Notes: generated by a model from the sequence alone, not told the origin. DNA of 64,000 nt from Novosphingobium sp. SG751A (GCF_013149295.1 NZ_JABGCB010000002.1:186001-250000); one strand, 5' to 3'. Shown: positions 8,200-17,458, counted from the first letter of the stretch. Made by a program: numbers and translations.

Positions 8200-9741
8200 T
8201 CACGGGCCAAATCGGGAAAGGGCTTTGGGGTTGATACGATAGGGCGCCGATGGCCTGCCCCCTTGCGGCCCGGCGGGCGTTTCATTGGCGGCCAGCCAAT
8301 CGGCGTCCACCAGCCTTTCCAGCCCCGCCGTGATGCGCCCCCTGTCGCCCAGTCCGGCCCAGCCCTTTCGGCGAATGTCGCGCGCGGTGAAACCATCGGC
8401 CAGATCGCCCTTGCGGATGCGCCGCCAGATCGCCCGCGCCGCCTCGGCATTATCCAGCCCCATGCTGGCATAAACCCGCCGCGCATGGCTCTCCAGATAG
8501 TCCGCCCAGCGCAGGGCTTGCATGGTCGCCTCAATCGTCACCGCCCCCAAACCATTGCTGGCCAAATGACACATCAGCGCCAGCCGGGGGATCAGCCCGC
8601 GATATTTGGCAAGATGCGCCGCCAAGACAGGCGCCAGATCGCCGCCCCTAACCTTGCCTTCCAGCCCTGCCCACCAATGGCTGAACACCTCTTGGGCATC
8701 GGGCGCAAAGCGCAGGAAAGGCACGGCGTCATCCCCACCGAAATCATCGCGCTGCGCGCCAATCTCGTTAACGTTCAAACGGGCCAATTCTTCATAGCAG
8801 GCGAAAGCCTCTTGCCGCGCCGCGCTGTTGGGGTAGCGGTCCACCTCCGCAAAGTTGGCCGACATATCCGGCCAAGCCAAAAGCTGAATCCGCTGCACCA
8901 TCCCATCATCATGGCGGCGCAAACTTTCGCGCATATAGCCCGCCAGCCGATGCGGTTGGGTCGTGCCAAACAGCGAGAAATTGACCGCCGGAATGCGAAC
9001 CGTCCCGCGTCCGATGCGGTCGAAGGTGTAGCTTTCCTGTCCTCCCCATCCGGCCATAAAAAAGCCGCGCGCGGGCGCTTTGTCCGGTTGGTCCAGATCG
9101 GCAAACAAGGTCAGCAGTTCATCGCGGTGAACCATCAGGCCAAAGGGGTTTGCCCGGCAAATCTCGCCCAGTTTCTCCACGGTGGCATCATTGGTCAGAT
9201 AGCGGCGCTCCATGGGCGGTTCAGGCGCTTGGGCGGCCTCCAGCGTGGCAAGCGCCGCCTTTGCGCCTCCTGTCTTGAGAATCTTCTTGGCCTCGCCCTC
9301 GGCCTCGCGCGCCTGAAGCTTGTGCAAAGCCTCCTGAGCCTTGAACCGCTCCTGCGCCTCGGCATTGGCCTTGGCTGCGATGGCCTCTAGCCGCTTGATC
9401 GGCGCCAACGCTTCAGCCGCCGCCGGGCTTTTCAATTGCCCCGGATTGGCCACCACCGCGCCCCAGAGGTTCGACACCTCCAGCCAAGTGGTGTACTGTT
9501 GCGGACGAATGCCGATGCGCCGCCCCAACAGTCCAGCCGCTGCCACCATCGCCGGGATGGCCACCAGATCAAGCGGGTAATTCATCCTTTCGGCAATGTC
9601 CTGCACCCATGGGCACAATTGAGAGGGCAGCAATTCGGGCGCAAAAGGCTGCACCGGCAGCAATTCATCATTAAATGGCAGCGGGTCGGGCCAAGCGGCC
9701 CCGGTTTCATCGCCTCCCATGGCGGCCAGATTACGCGGCAT
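8200..9741 (-). CDS. DUF3987 (YfjI-type) protein, probable element replication protein
   Basis: A protein of 513 residues. The segment YPLDLVAIPAMVAAAGLLGR followed by WLEVSNLWGAVVANPGQLKSP is the typical start of DUF3987/YfjI proteins, a P-loop-like family in phages and islands often placed with primase/helicase genes. The usual Walker A region is replaced by the NPGQLKSP stretch. A coiled helical part follows, then FGLMVHRDELLTLFADLD and NFSLFGTTQPHRLAGYM. The C-terminal third (DIRRKGWAGLGDRGRITAGL) looks like a winged-helix domain. The ATG at 9741 has GGAGG upstream and overlaps the previous gene by 11 bp. Expected role: replication or maintenance of the element, inferred from family context. 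Confidence 0.75.
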   Translation of the reverse strand: MPRNLAAMGGDETGAAWPDPLPFNDELLPVQPFAPELLPSQLCPWVQDIAERMNYPLDLVAIPAMVAAAGLLGRRIGIRPQQYTTWLEVSNLWGAVVANPGQLKSPAAAEALAPIKRLEAIAAKANAEAQERFKAQEALHKLQAREAEGEAKKILKTGGAKAALATLEAAQAPEPPMERRYLTNDATVEKLGEICRANPFGLMVHRDELLTLFADLDQPDKAPARGFFMAGWGGQESYTFDRIGRGTVRIPAVNFSLFGTTQPHRLAGYMRESLRRHDDGMVQRIQLLAWPDMSANFAEVDRYPNSAARQEAFACYEELARLNVNEIGAQRDDFGGDDAVPFLRFAPDAQEVFSHWWAGLEGKVRGGDLAPVLAAHLAKYRGLIPRLALMCHLASNGLGAVTIEATMQALRWADYLESHARRVYASMGLDNAEAARAIWRRIRKGDLADGFTARDIRRKGWAGLGDRGRITAGLERLVDADWLAANETPAGPQGGRPSAPYRINPKALSRFGP

Positions 9742-10327
9742 GGCGCAGCGCCTCCACCATGATACGCGGGCGCGGGGTGTTGCGCGCGATTGCCTGCGCC
9801 AGCTTGCGCGCCAACAGATCATCGCTGGCCACGATTTCGGACACGCAGCGCAGCAGCGGCCACACCGGGCTATCGTCCTGCCAATCGAGAACACAAACCG
9901 CATCGCCCCCGGCGCGCAGCCAATCAAGCGGGGTTGCCACCACCGGCACCGGCTGGCCCTCCCAATTCTCCAAAGCAGCCGCGCCCAGCGCCCAGCCTTG
10001 GCCGGTACGCCAAAACCAGTTGGCCGGATTGTCCGCCCGAAAGGCGATCAGGTCCAGCGTATGCCAAAGCGTAATGGTGGGGGTGACAAGCCCGGCATGG
10101 TGGGACGGGTAGCACACCGGCAGGATCAACGCGGGATGGCCCGCCTCGCAAGGCTCATAAAGGCCGCCAGATCGGCGCTGCACCCTCATGGCGCCAAAGG
10201 CTGGGTAATCCCGCGTCACCTTGGCCAAAGCGCCATGGGTGCAGCCCAGCGCGCGCAGGCGATCAAGATGCGGCTGGCGAATGTTACCCGCCGCCACCTG
10301 CATTTCTGCATCGAGCCAATCAGCCAT
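9731..10327 (-). CDS. Unknown protein coupled to DUF3987 gene
   Basis: This 198-residue protein starts MADWLDAEMQVAAGNI. It has the segments GGLYEPCEAGHPALILPV, LWHTLDLIAFRADNPANWFW and TPLDWLRAGGDAVCVLDW. I do not recognise a named family. The position directly before DUF3987 and the order of short conserved strands are like proteins that accompany primase-type genes in alphaproteobacterial islands. It overlaps its upstream neighbour by 8 bp and the downstream gene by 11 bp, so the four genes from 10702 to 8200 form one translation-coupled unit. No membrane segment or signal peptide. Confidence 0.55.
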   Translation of the reverse strand: MADWLDAEMQVAAGNIRQPHLDRLRALGCTHGALAKVTRDYPAFGAMRVQRRSGGLYEPCEAGHPALILPVCYPSHHAGLVTPTITLWHTLDLIAFRADNPANWFWRTGQGWALGAAALENWEGQPVPVVATPLDWLRAGGDAVCVLDWQDDSPVWPLLRCVSEIVASDDLLARKLAQAIARNTPRPRIMVEALRHAA

Positions 10328-10514
10328 GGCCACCCCCAAAGGCAGCGGCGGCCAGCATGGCGGCAATCTCCGGGCGCACGGCATAAGCCAGCATCAGAAA
10401 TTGCGCCCGATGGGCATCCAAGTTAAGGGGAAGTTGCGACACGCCAGCCAAGCTATCGCGCGAAGCCCCGGTCTGGCCCGCAATGCCAGCCGGGGTTTTG
10501 TTTGCCTGTTGCAT
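10320..10514 (-). CDS. Small unknown protein of the element operon
   Basis: This protein of 64 residues begins MQQANKTPAGIAGQTGA and has a hydrophobic, Ala-rich C-terminus (LAYAVRPEIAAMLAAAAFGG). The ATG at 10514 has GAGGT about nine bases upstream; the stop of the excisionase-like gene lies only 5 bp before. It overlaps the next gene by 8 bp. The close packing, rather than any motif, is the support for it being real. Confidence 0.45.
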   Translation of the reverse strand: MQQANKTPAGIAGQTGASRDSLAGVSQLPLNLDAHRAQFLMLAYAVRPEIAAMLAAAAFGGGHG

Positions 10515-10519
10515 GGGGA

Positions 10520-10702
10520 TCAAACCTCCCCCGCGATCAGGCGGCGCAGGCTCTCGGCAGGGATCAGCCTACGCTTGCCCACCTTGCGGGATTGAAGTTT
10601 GCCCTCATTGATAAGCTGGTAAATGCGGGTTTTTCCGAGGCTCAAAGCGCGGCAGGCGTCCGCCACGGAATAGGCGAGAGGGGTGGGAGAATGGGGATTC
10701 AT
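10520..10702 (-). CDS. Excisionase-like / MerR-type HTH DNA-binding protein
   Basis: This protein of 60 residues carries a winged helix-turn-helix of the excisionase/HTH_17 type: YSVADACRALSLGKTRIYQL, then INEGKLQSRKVGKRRLIPAE. Such proteins bend DNA at attachment sites to direct excision, or repress the element's promoter. The ATG at 10702 follows CGGAG; the frame is open for 18 more codons upstream but lacks a better start. It opens the tightly packed set of genes that ends in DUF3987, so it may regulate them. Strong family call, specific role inferred. Confidence 0.75.
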   Translation of the reverse strand: MNPHSPTPLAYSVADACRALSLGKTRIYQLINEGKLQSRKVGKRRLIPAESLRRLIAGEV

Positions 10703-10797
10703 GAGTTCGGCTCCGTACGATTTGGTCCGGGGCCGATTGTTGATTTCCCTTGCCATTCATGCTGCCGATAATTGGCAAGAATTGTCAGCAATCCCCT

Positions 10798-11472
10798 CTA
10801 GCTGCCATTGGTATTTTCGGCAGAGGCCTTTCGTACACCATCAAGCGCTTGCCAAAATCTTGCACCATACGCGCGAAGTTGACTATCAGACGGAGAATCA
10901 TCCGTTTGATCTATGAACCAATTGCTCAAAATCCGAGCGATGTCGGATTGGTTTGGATCGCTGCCGTCTTGCCTAAAAAGGCCATCATTTGAACCATGCG
11001 ACAAAGCTGCAAGATGAAGTAGTGCACCATCCCAATCCCACTCACGCGGCTTGCCAACCTTGCGCCTAATTTTTGGCAGGGTTTCCTCCCCGTTATCTTG
11101 GGTTGATTGACCCTCATCTTTTGCCAATTTTGACCGAAAATATACAGCATATTTCCATGCCTGAGCTTCGCATTGAGAAACTCTCATATATTTGAAATAA
11201 CTCCATGTACCAAAAGCACAGGAAAAAATTCCATAAAAATCGCAAAAAACGATATTTAGAGAATAATAATAAAATTTACCGTAAAATTCATTTCTTTCAT
11301 AGAAAATATTATGGAGTAATATAATTAATGGTAATAAAAATAAATTTACCGTCATAATCAATATTGATGGATTTTTCTGAATTAATTTCTTATAGTTTAT
11401 ATTGCTTTTGTTAATAATATATCGATAATTGTCTCTGGCTATTTCCCAATCCTGAATTTCACCGTCTGACAT
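10798..11472 (-). CDS. Unknown protein: two membrane segments plus helical C-terminal domain
   Basis: This protein of 224 residues has an N-terminal half rich in Asn, Ile, Tyr and Phe with two hydrophobic stretches (ILIMTVNLFLLPLIILL and an aromatic stretch near residues 69-95), so it is probably an inner-membrane protein. The C-terminal half (WDWDGALLHLAALSHGSNDG, then ARILSNWFIDQTDDSPSDSQ) resembles small helical modules found in alphaproteobacterial mobile elements. The N-terminal DNA is very AT-rich and differs sharply from the C-terminal half, suggesting a recent fusion of two sources. The ATG follows AGGGCAGG. It stands alone between the restriction genes and the excisionase-like gene; a defence or regulatory role is only a guess. 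Confidence 0.6.
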   Translation of the reverse strand: MSDGEIQDWEIARDNYRYIINKSNINYKKLIQKNPSILIMTVNLFLLPLIILLHNIFYERNEFYGKFYYYSLNIVFCDFYGIFSCAFGTWSYFKYMRVSQCEAQAWKYAVYFRSKLAKDEGQSTQDNGEETLPKIRRKVGKPREWDWDGALLHLAALSHGSNDGLFRQDGSDPNQSDIARILSNWFIDQTDDSPSDSQLRAYGARFWQALDGVRKASAENTNGS

Positions 11473-11789
11473 AAGCCTGCCCTAGGGTAATAGGTTGCAC
11501 CATCAAAGCAAACGCAGCACCGTTAAAAGCTGCGTCATCAATCAAGTCGGCTTAGATTGGGAACAATTCGGGAACGGTCAATGGCGTTCGCGAGCACTTT
11601 ATCAATTTAGGCGGGTGTTCACCCCGCCACCTCCGCATCAGGCTTTCCGGCCATCAGGGCGTTGATCCATGCAAGGGCCGGTTCGCGGGTGGGATGGCGG
11701 CCCCAGCGGGCGGCGCCACGATTGGAAAGGAGCGGAGATCATCGCGACTGGCCTGCCCGGCGCCCCGCCCGAAATCCCAAAAACCGCGA
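11473..11789. other. Intergenic region with a possible gene remnant, 317 bp
   Basis: No complete gene. On the minus strand, 11619-11738 is an open 39-codon stretch with no start codon, ending in HPTREPALAWINALMAGKPD and a few more residues, which reads like the tail of a real protein. It may be a gene remnant left by rearrangement next to the restriction module. Confidence 0.3.
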
Positions 11790-12800
11790 TCAAAGATCAG
11801 GGACATAAATCTGCTTCAAAGGCAGCGTATGCCTGTAGCGCGGCGATAACTGGGCATAGTTGGCCTGTACCATCTCCACCAGTTGCTCGCCATCAATCAG
11901 GCGCAGGCGGGGGTTGTTGCGCTCGCGGATTCTGGCTTGGCGGCTGTATGAGCCTAGCGTGACAAACAGCGCATATTCCCCATCGCCCAGCGTGCCCAAT
12001 AATTGGCTCACTTCGGGTTCGCCAATCTGGCCGGTCTGGCGCTTGCATTGGATTTTGATGATCGGCGGCTGAAAGCCCATGGGGTCGGTATGGGCGATGA
12101 CATCCACGCCGCCATCGCCCGACATTTGCGTCACGCGGGCGGTATAGCCCATGCACTCCATGAGATGGGCCACGAAATGCTCAAAATCATAGCCGGTCAA
12201 TTCGCTGTGCAGACGGCGGATGACGAAATCGGCGGCGCTTTCCTGCGCCACTTGCGATGCGGCCACGGAAGCCCCGTCATCGTCCTGCGCGGGTTCATCG
12301 GCTGGCATGGCGGGCGTGGTCTGCCCCAAATCCACCTTGGCGGCATATTCCACCGCCGAGGCCCGCAGCAGAAACAGCGTGATATAGGCGCCAAGTTCAT
12401 TGAGCGCCGATTGTGAAAACTCGTTGCGCGGAAAGGCGCCCAGCCAGTCCACGCCAAGGCAATTGGGAATATCGTCCTCACCCGCCTCGGCGCTTCGCTC
12501 AAACCACCTCTTGCCGTTCGCGCGCCCGATGTTCACCATGCGGTTGTGCTTGGAAGGATAAGCGATCAGATCGCCCGCCTTTACCTCATGGACAAAGCGA
12601 TAAAGCGTGCCCGCGTCCACCGGAATCGCGCCGGGCTTTTTGCCGGGATAGGCGGCCAAGAGCGCTTCCTTGAAAGCCTCGCGGCTGGGGGCGATTTGGC
12701 GGATGTCGCCAAGGCGGGGCCAGCCGATGGCGGCATAGCCTCTTTCCACCGGCTCATCGCCCACCCATACGGGCATGTGAACGCCCCATACTTTTGTCAT
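11790..12800 (-). CDS. Mrr-type restriction endonuclease with N-terminal EVE/PUA-like domain
   Basis: This protein of 336 residues has two parts. The N-terminal part (KVWGVHMPVW, GYAAIGWPRLGD, GTLYRFVHEVKAGDLIAYPS, NIGR) resembles EVE/PUA-type domains that read modified bases in some restriction enzymes. The C-terminal part, from about residue 200, is an Mrr catalytic domain of the PD-(D/E)xK fold with GDGGVDV (D233) and IKIQCKR (Q251, K253). Mrr enzymes cut DNA, often only when methylated. Its ATG overlaps the stop of the methylase gene by 4 bp, so the two are coupled and likely act as one defence unit. Whether it cuts modified or unmodified DNA cannot be told. Confidence 0.8.
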   Translation of the reverse strand: MTKVWGVHMPVWVGDEPVERGYAAIGWPRLGDIRQIAPSREAFKEALLAAYPGKKPGAIPVDAGTLYRFVHEVKAGDLIAYPSKHNRMVNIGRANGKRWFERSAEAGEDDIPNCLGVDWLGAFPRNEFSQSALNELGAYITLFLLRASAVEYAAKVDLGQTTPAMPADEPAQDDDGASVAASQVAQESAADFVIRRLHSELTGYDFEHFVAHLMECMGYTARVTQMSGDGGVDVIAHTDPMGFQPPIIKIQCKRQTGQIGEPEVSQLLGTLGDGEYALFVTLGSYSRQARIRERNNPRLRLIDGEQLVEMVQANYAQLSPRYRHTLPLKQIYVPDL

Positions 12801-15800
12801 TGGGCCTGCTCCATCGGCATGGTGATTTCGGCCATGATGCGGCCTGTTTCGGTCAGGATTTTGATGATCTTCTGATAGTGGCGAATGTCATCATAGGTCA
12901 GTTGGCGGCCCTTGCGGTCTTTGAGCCATTTTTGCGCTGGCTGATAGCCGCCGATATGGAACTCCCAAGCCAGCAGGGGCACGCCGTCAAAATATTGGTC
13001 GGCATTGATCCAGACCTTTCCGGTTTCCGGCCCGCCTTCCAAGCGGGGCTTGTCCACCTCGCTGTTGCCGTCCCCATGAAATGGATAGGGCGTGGCGCCG
13101 ATGGCGGCGTCCTCCATCAGATGCAGGCGGCGCAGGGCCTCGCCCTTTTCGCTGATGGCGCGGAAGGCGTCCGGGCTGGCGGGGAAGGGGATGCGCGGGA
13201 AGTCGATTTTCAGAAACTCGGCATAGGTTTCCCGATAGGCGGGGCAATGCAGCACGCCATAGATATAGTCGAACAGTTTCACCTCATCGGGGCGGGCATC
13301 GCCCTTGGCACGGCGGAAAGCATCTGTGCCATCGGGCGCGGTTTGGGCGCCGGTGAGGCCAGCCGCTTCGCGGATCCGGGCATAAAGTTTGGGGTCGAAA
13401 TTGACGCGGATGGATTGGTCTAACGTGTCTTCCTCTGGGTAGAGGTAGAGGGGGGCTGTTGCGTTCACCTCTTTGATACTCAAGGTGTGGTGCGTAATCG
13501 GCAGAGCTGAAACAAGGAAGTCCGCGAAGTGCCGATCTCCTTCTACGGTGCGAGTGTAGCACCCGCCAAAATTTGGCCCGGCCATGAAGTGCTTCATCAC
13601 CTCATTACGCGGATAGCAATGAAACCCCCGCGACTTGCCGGTGTAGAATGTCCAGCGCGTATCGAATGGCCGATAAGCAACGGGAACGAGGCGTGATTGT
13701 GTGAAATGAGCAATCACATCGGCCTTGGCACCCGCCACAGTCCAGTCGCGCACATCCTTGCCTAAAGCATATCGATTGCGCAGCGTCTCTGGATCAGTCT
13801 GGGTGAAATCCTCAACCCGCTTCCAAAGCGCCTCGCGGTTCATATCAATCGTCAGTTCATCGCGTGCGGTGACAATGCCCACCGAATTAACCGGCATCAA
13901 CTCCGCCACCGAAAAGCCCTTGGAATAGACCTCTTCCACATCATAATCGCGGGCCACAAAGGGATATTGCGGCGCCTTATGCGGCAGCAACGTGCCAGAC
14001 AGCGCGGGCAAGGGGCTCTCCCATAAAGCCTCGCTCTTGGCCTCGCGGTTGCCCCACAATTCGCCGTGATAGACTTGCGCCAGCCCCTTGGCCTCCTTGC
14101 CATCGCGCCGATGTTTCACCGCCACGATGATCGCTACGCCCTGCTGAATATCAAACACATTCTTGTCGGGCGAACCGTCCGGGCAAACCTCTTTCTTTTT
14201 GGCATTGCCATGCAGATCCAGCACATGGATGCGGTCAAAGCTGCTCATCAACTGCCAGCGCATGCCCCGAAAGGTGGGGTTGTCGAGATAGCCGTGGTTG
14301 GTGATGAAGCCCAGCACGCCCTCGCCGGTCTTGTCGATCATATGTTCGGCAAGGCGGATGAACTTCACATAGTCATCATTGATCCACTTGGGGTTGCGCT
14401 CCTGCAACTTCTGCTTGCCGCCCGGCTCTTTCTTATAAGCCTCCATCAGGCCCATGATCCAATCGCCCTTATTGGCGCTTTCGCCAGAATAAGGCGGGTT
14501 GCCAATCACGCACATGATCGGCGTCTGACGCTTGATGTCGCTGGCGGCCTTGGCTTCCTCGGCAATGGCGCGCGAAAGGCCAAACAGCGTCTGCTCCACC
14601 CGCTCGCCTTCCTCAAGGCTGTTGGTGAGATAGACCCCAAGGCGCGGCGGGTTGGCCGATGGCTTATAGCCAAGCCGGGTGAGGATCATATCCAGCTTCA
14701 TATGGCACATGGCATAGGAAGCCATCAACAGCTCGAACCCATGCAGGCGCGGGATCAGATCGCGCTCGATATAGGCCGACAATTGCCCCGGCGCCACGCC
14801 CTTGATGCGCTCTGAAACCAGCTTGACCACCTCGGTAAGGAATGTGCCGGTGCCGGTGGCAGGGTCAAGAATCTGAACCCGGTGAACCTCTTTCTTGACC
14901 GTGGCCGCCTTGCCCTTGGCGTCATTCTGGCCGGTGTCCCAATCAATCGTGATCTTGCTGGTGTCGGCCAAGCCATCGGCCAAACCAAATTCGGATTTCA
15001 ATACCTCATCCACCGCGCGCACAATGAAATTCACCACCGGCTCGGGCGTGTACCAAACCCCGCGCGCCTTGCGCTTGGCGGGGTTATATTCGGCCAGAAA
15101 GTCCTCGTAGAAATGCAAAAAGGGGTCTTGGCGCGCGGTGATCCTGCCAAAATTGCGCAGCACCCGCTCCATATTCGTGGCGCAGAAAACGTTGCACAAT
15201 TCGTCAATCACCCGGCGCAGGCGCTCATCCAGATTGGGGCCAGCGATGTAGATGAACAATTCGCGCAGGAACGGGTTGGTCTTGGGCAAAAGGTCCAGCG
15301 CTTCGGCACGGCTGAACGTGTCGGGCGTCTCGTCATGCAGCCGCGCGGCAAACAGACCATAGGCAATGGTTTCGGCATAGATATCGGCAAAGTCGGCCAC
15401 GGTGATGTCATGGATGAGGCTGGCCTTGAACGCCTCATATTGGCCGATGAGATCGGTGGCCCGCCCTGTGGCCTCGCGCGCCTTCATATCGGCCACCAGA
15501 GCATTGCCCATGATGTCCTTGATGATGGCCGCCTTGCCCGCCATCATCGCCGCCAGCTTGGATGATGAGGTGATACTAAGCGGTGTGACACTGACAAAAT
15601 CGCGCAGCCGGTTCTCCAGCGCTGCGAAGTTTTCCGTGCGCGCGGGCATAGTCGGGACAAGCTCGGCGATGGTGATGAAATCGACCACCTCGCCATCGCG
15701 CAGAAATTCAAAGTCCAGCCCGTTGGTGTAGATCAGATTGGGCAGACCCTTTTTGTAGCGCTCTTTTTGCGCCTTGCTGTAATCATTGGCCGCGAATTTC

Positions 15801-16033
15801 TTGATGTCCTTGCCAATGTCCTTGGCTTCACACCAGCCAATGGCCACCTCTCCACGGTTGAACACGAAATCGGGCGCGCCAACATCGGTCAGATGCTTGG
15901 GTTCATTGATGATGGTCAGATCAGAACCGATGGATTGAAACAGCGTGAACAGTGCCGGGCGAAAGCTGTGTTCGGTGGATTGGCCGCTGGCATAGAGTTT
16001 GCGGATTTCGTTCAAATAGCCCGTAATATCCAT
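12797..16033 (-). CDS. Single-chain restriction-modification enzyme (N6-adenine methylase, type IIG/ISP-like)
   Basis: A protein of 1078 residues. Near the N-terminus, GAPDFVF (D55) and WCEAKD (E69, K71) form a PD-(D/E)xK nuclease signature. From about residue 325 (RGVWYTPEPVVNFIVRAVDE) a gamma-class N6-adenine methyltransferase follows, with motif I DPATGTGTF at 390-398 and motif IV NPPY at 512-515. The long C-terminal part (YRPFDTRWTFYTG, DYIYGVLHCPAYRETYAEFL, AWEFHIGGYQPAQKWLKDRK) matches the specificity region of type ISP enzymes. The helicase block found in true type ISP enzymes is absent. The ATG at 16033 precedes MDITGYLNEIRKLY, the natural domain start; the frame is open 35 codons further. 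It is followed by the coupled Mrr gene. Confidence 0.85.
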   Translation of the reverse strand: MDITGYLNEIRKLYASGQSTEHSFRPALFTLFQSIGSDLTIINEPKHLTDVGAPDFVFNRGEVAIGWCEAKDIGKDIKKFAANDYSKAQKERYKKGLPNLIYTNGLDFEFLRDGEVVDFITIAELVPTMPARTENFAALENRLRDFVSVTPLSITSSSKLAAMMAGKAAIIKDIMGNALVADMKAREATGRATDLIGQYEAFKASLIHDITVADFADIYAETIAYGLFAARLHDETPDTFSRAEALDLLPKTNPFLRELFIYIAGPNLDERLRRVIDELCNVFCATNMERVLRNFGRITARQDPFLHFYEDFLAEYNPAKRKARGVWYTPEPVVNFIVRAVDEVLKSEFGLADGLADTSKITIDWDTGQNDAKGKAATVKKEVHRVQILDPATGTGTFLTEVVKLVSERIKGVAPGQLSAYIERDLIPRLHGFELLMASYAMCHMKLDMILTRLGYKPSANPPRLGVYLTNSLEEGERVEQTLFGLSRAIAEEAKAASDIKRQTPIMCVIGNPPYSGESANKGDWIMGLMEAYKKEPGGKQKLQERNPKWINDDYVKFIRLAEHMIDKTGEGVLGFITNHGYLDNPTFRGMRWQLMSSFDRIHVLDLHGNAKKKEVCPDGSPDKNVFDIQQGVAIIVAVKHRRDGKEAKGLAQVYHGELWGNREAKSEALWESPLPALSGTLLPHKAPQYPFVARDYDVEEVYSKGFSVAELMPVNSVGIVTARDELTIDMNREALWKRVEDFTQTDPETLRNRYALGKDVRDWTVAGAKADVIAHFTQSRLVPVAYRPFDTRWTFYTGKSRGFHCYPRNEVMKHFMAGPNFGGCYTRTVEGDRHFADFLVSALPITHHTLSIKEVNATAPLYLYPEEDTLDQSIRVNFDPKLYARIREAAGLTGAQTAPDGTDAFRRAKGDARPDEVKLFDYIYGVLHCPAYRETYAEFLKIDFPRIPFPASPDAFRAISEKGEALRRLHLMEDAAIGATPYPFHGDGNSEVDKPRLEGGPETGKVWINADQYFDGVPLLAWEFHIGGYQPAQKWLKDRKGRQLTYDDIRHYQKIIKILTETGRIMAEITMPMEQAQ

Positions 16034-16175
16034 GGAAAGCCCCGCCCAACTTCTTGCAAGGTATGGGCTTAACCCGTTCGCAGACGGGCGCCAAGGGCTG
16101 CTGTCGCTTGACGGTGGAAACAGGGCGACTTGACGCATGTTGACGCGGGGTAACGTCTAGTCACGCCCTACGTTG

Positions 16176-16195
16176 GTTTCGTCAGTTTTGTCAGT
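16176..16195. repeat. Second copy of the TTTTGTCAGT repeat
   Basis: GTTTCGTCAGTTTTGTCAGT matches 8174-8193 at 19 of 20 positions in the same orientation. It lies 17 bp after the integrase stop codon, as the first copy lies just after the DUF3987 stop. Confidence 0.5.
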
Positions 16196-16212
16196 TACCC
16201 CCAAGAGGGTTT

Positions 16213-17436
16213 TCACCCCGCCGCGCGATCGGGAAAGGGCACCACCTGCGCCCCCTTGCGCAAGGCATCCAGATAATCGCTCCACCATTGCGCCATTTCC
16301 ACGCGCTCTTTCCAATGGGCGCCGCGATGATAAGCCGCCCGCACACTGTCTGTATCGGCATGGGCGAGGGCGCGCTCAATCGCATCGGGCGAGAATTTTC
16401 CGCTTTCATTGAGCAAGGTTGATGCCATTGAGCGGAAACCATGGGCGGTCATTTCATCGCTGGCATAGCCCAGCCGCCGCAAACCGGCATTGATGGTGTT
16501 TTCGCTCATCGGGCGGGCGCGGGTGCGAACGGATGGGAAAACATAGCCAGCCGGGCCAGTCACCGCGCGCACCTCTTTGAACAGGTCCACGGCTTGGCGG
16601 GACAGGGGGACGTGGTGGGCCTTGCGCATTTTCATCTTTTCCGCCGGGATGATCCAGAGCGCGCCCTCCAGATCAATCTCGCCCCATTCGGCATGACGCA
16701 ATTCGCCGGGGCGCACGAAAACATGCGGGGCAATCTGCATCGCCAGCCGGGTAATGCCGCCGCCTTCATAGCCGTCTATCGCGCGCAGCAATTTGCCCGC
16801 GCCCACGGCATCGGTGATCGCGCCATAATGCGTTACCTTGGGCGTGGTGATCGCCCCGCGCAGGTCGCGGGTAGGGTCGGAGGTTAGGCGGGCGGTTGCC
16901 ACTGCATAGCGAAAGATGCGGCTTGCCAGTTGCAGCAGGCGGTTGGCTGTCTCGTGCTTGCCCTGTTTTTCAAAGGCGCGCAGCACAGCCAGAACGTCCG
17001 ATGCGGTGACTTCGCCAATGGGCAGGCGGCCAAGGGCAGGGGTAAGGCGCGAAAGGTAATAGTCAGCCTTGCCGCTGGTGCTGTCTGAAAGCCCCTCGCG
17101 TTTGCGCTTGTCGAGATATTCGGCGCCGATTTCGGCAAAGGTGTTGGCCGCCGCCACTTTGGCGCGATGCTTGGCCTGTTGCTTGTCGCGCGCCGGATCA
17201 ATGCCGGTTGCCAGCGCTTCCTTGGCCTTGTCCCGCTCCTTGCGCGCGTTGGCCAAGCTGATTTCGGGCCATGCGCCCAGCGATAGCAGTTTCTCTTTGC
17301 CGTTTACCCGGAATTTGACGCGCCAAAGCCTGCCGCCTGCCGGGGTCACATAGAGGAAAAGGCCGCCCGCATCGCCCAGCTTATAGGGTTTGTCCTTTGG
17401 CTTGGCATTGCGAACTGAAACTTCGGTAAGCGCCAT
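16213..17436 (-). CDS. Tyrosine recombinase/integrase (P4-type, with DUF4102 arm domain)
   Basis: This protein of 407 residues catalyses site-specific integration and excision of the element. The N-terminus (SVRNAKPKDKPYKLGDAGGL) is the DUF4102 arm-binding domain of P4-like integrases. A SAM-like core-binding domain spans about residues 95-190. The catalytic residues are all present: R242 in VRPGELRHAEW, K272 in MRKAHHVPLS, H332 and R335 in HGFRSMAST, H359 in LAHADTDS and the nucleophile Y369 in AAYHRG. It sits beside tRNA-Thr(TGT) and points away from it, the standard layout. Its upstream region carries four ATACCCCC-type repeats that may be arm sites and may also autoregulate the gene. Confidence 0.95.
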   Translation of the reverse strand: MALTEVSVRNAKPKDKPYKLGDAGGLFLYVTPAGGRLWRVKFRVNGKEKLLSLGAWPEISLANARKERDKAKEALATGIDPARDKQQAKHRAKVAAANTFAEIGAEYLDKRKREGLSDSTSGKADYYLSRLTPALGRLPIGEVTASDVLAVLRAFEKQGKHETANRLLQLASRIFRYAVATARLTSDPTRDLRGAITTPKVTHYGAITDAVGAGKLLRAIDGYEGGGITRLAMQIAPHVFVRPGELRHAEWGEIDLEGALWIIPAEKMKMRKAHHVPLSRQAVDLFKEVRAVTGPAGYVFPSVRTRARPMSENTINAGLRRLGYASDEMTAHGFRSMASTLLNESGKFSPDAIERALAHADTDSVRAAYHRGAHWKERVEMAQWWSDYLDALRKGAQVVPFPDRAAG

Positions 17437-17458
17437 GGCTGATTCCCCATTCTGCTAG

